A DNA stretch of 5,537 nucleotides from contig JAZRLQ010000146.1 of NCBI GenBank assembly GCA_045646925.1, positions 1-5,537 on the forward strand, given 5' to 3'. This DNA comes from QALR01 sp045646925 (GTDB lineage Bacteria; Bacillota; Clostridia; Oscillospirales; CAG-272). A program made the position numbers and the translations under genes. The notes below the pieces were generated by a model. The model was not told where the DNA came from. It worked only from the letters and a program-made list of their open reading frames with translations, and did no database searches. Positions 4,702-5,537 of this stretch are shown here, one piece after another. Each line of letters opens with the position of its first letter. The first letter of the stretch is position 1.

Positions 4702-4891
4702 GTATCTGTATAGGAATGCTTGCGCAAAAAAACGACTTTTTCAGACCGATGAGATTTTCTGCATGAGAATGGAGGTTTCGCCCATATTCGTGCGGACATC
4801 TTTTGGGATGTGTGCGTTTCCGACGCTGATACGAAAGTCATTTTGCGTGATTACGCATTTTATAAATTAGTTTTGAAAGGAATTGTTGACC

Positions 4892-5537
4892 ATGAACAAA
4901 TTCACAAAAAACCCCACCGTTCTTGCTTGGATCGAAGACATGAAGGCTCTTCTTACTCCCGATAACGTAGTTGTTATCGACGGCAGCGAAGAACAGCTCG
5001 AAGCGCTTCGCGCAGAAGCTTGCGCAACCGGCGAAATGATCAAGCTCAACGAAGAAAAGCTCCCCGGCTGCTACTACCACAGAACCAAACCCAACGACGT
5101 TGCTCGTGTAGAAGACAGAACCTTTATCTGCTCCAGAGAAAAGGAAAATGCAGGTCCTACCAACAACTGGTGCGATCCTCAGGAAATGTACGCTAAGCTC
5201 TACGATATCGCTCGCGGTACCTACAAGGGCAGAACCATGTACGTTATTCCTTTCTCCATGGGTCCTATCGGCTCTCCTCTCGCTAAGATTGGTATCGAAG
5301 TTACCGACTCTATCTACGTTGTACTCAACATGGCTATCATGACTCGTATCGGTCAGGCAGTTCTCGACGTTCTCGGCGATTCCAATGACTGGGTAAGAGG
5401 TCTCCATGCAAAATGCGATGTTGATCCCGAAAAGAGATACATCTGCCATTTCCCTGAAGACAATACCATCATTTCCGTTAACTCCGCATACGGTGGCAAC
5501 GTTCTTCTCGGTAAGAAATGCTTTGCTCTCCGTATTG
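4892..5537 (+). CDS. pckG: Phosphoenolpyruvate carboxykinase (GTP), 3' end beyond the window
   Basis: The first 215 residues of a cytoplasmic GTP-dependent PEP carboxykinase, which interconverts oxaloacetate + GTP and PEP + CO2 + GDP. In gluconeogenesis it makes PEP; in many fermenting anaerobes it may run the other way, fixing CO2. Recognisable blocks are the substrate-side DVARVEDRTFICSREKENAGPTNNW (about 69-93), GRTMYVIPFSMGPIGSPLAKIGIEVTDS (113-140), YVVLNMAIMTRIG (142-154) and FPEDNTIISVNSAYGGNVLLGKKCFALRI (187-215). The last holds the conserved Tyr200 and the lysine pair K208-K209 near the metal. The GTP-binding P-loop and catalytic cysteine lie beyond the edge. The family is about 600 residues, so about one third is present. 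The ATP-dependent family differs in these motifs. The start follows GAAAGG (4875-4880) by 11 bases. Codon choice (CTC, AAC, AGA, CGT) is that of a highly expressed gene. Confidence 0.96.
   Translation, partial: MNKFTKNPTVLAWIEDMKALLTPDNVVVIDGSEEQLEALRAEACATGEMIKLNEEKLPGCYYHRTKPNDVARVEDRTFICSREKENAGPTNNWCDPQEMYAKLYDIARGTYKGRTMYVIPFSMGPIGSPLAKIGIEVTDSIYVVLNMAIMTRIGQAVLDVLGDSNDWVRGLHAKCDVDPEKRYICHFPEDNTIISVNSAYGGNVLLGKKCFALRI

Noticed and set aside
4529..4870. 113-residue plus-strand open frame before pckG
   Set aside because: It crosses the pckG promoter and has no ribosome site; composition looks random.
4838..5449. 203-residue minus-strand open frame
   Set aside because: Antisense shadow of pckG, whose conserved motifs are unmistakable on the plus strand.
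1..5537. CRISPR array or toxin-antitoxin pair
   Set aside because: No regularly spaced direct repeats are seen, and the adjacent small genes do not match any toxin or antitoxin family I know.

Overview
The window looks like a moderate-GC, Gram-positive anaerobe of the Clostridia (Firmicutes), perhaps an uncultured gut lineage. The reasons are strong AGGAGG-type ribosome sites, near-consensus sigma-A promoters, a LytTR response regulator, a TnpX/TndX-type large serine recombinase remnant, a GTP-type PEP carboxykinase with Clostridia-like codon use, and a tRNA-Ser with an encoded CCA. No species can be named from this stretch.

Left part (1-1680). A LytTR-family response regulator runs off the left edge on the minus strand. 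It diverges from a plus-strand pair, lexA and a small Cys-rich (KTR-like) protein. Both divergent promoters can be read directly: TTGATA-17-TATAAT on the minus strand and TTGACA-17-TATAAT on the plus strand. A perfect inverted repeat lies over the predicted lexA transcription start, suggesting autoregulation through a site unlike the classical Gram-positive SOS box. After the small gene comes a structured stretch ending in eight T residues.

Middle part (1681-3342), the accessory zone. About 220 noncoding bases packed with inverted repeats precede an unrecognised 144-residue charged protein. Its last ~30 residues resemble the TnpW-type tail of Tn4451-like elements. Next comes a large serine recombinase that has lost its whole middle: the catalytic N-terminus (127 aa) and the coiled-coil/DUF4368-like C-terminus (~141 aa) are joined in different frames. 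This reads as a decayed integrative element whose own recombinase can no longer work alone. The KTR-like and TnpW-like proteins are typical passengers of such elements, but their link to this one is inferred.

Right part (3343-5537) looks like chromosomal backbone. On the minus strand are a tRNA-Ser(GCT) with a clear promoter and terminator and then a multi-pass membrane protein with two cysteine clusters, ended by its own hairpin terminator. Divergently, pckG (GTP-dependent PEP carboxykinase) starts from a strong promoter with a ~185-base leader and runs off the right edge. The boundary between element and backbone probably lies between the recombinase stop (3342) and the membrane gene (3442).

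No intact new system is visible. The points most worth checking are the inverted-repeat cluster, the noncanonical lexA operator, the recombinase deletion junction and the possible TnpW fusion.
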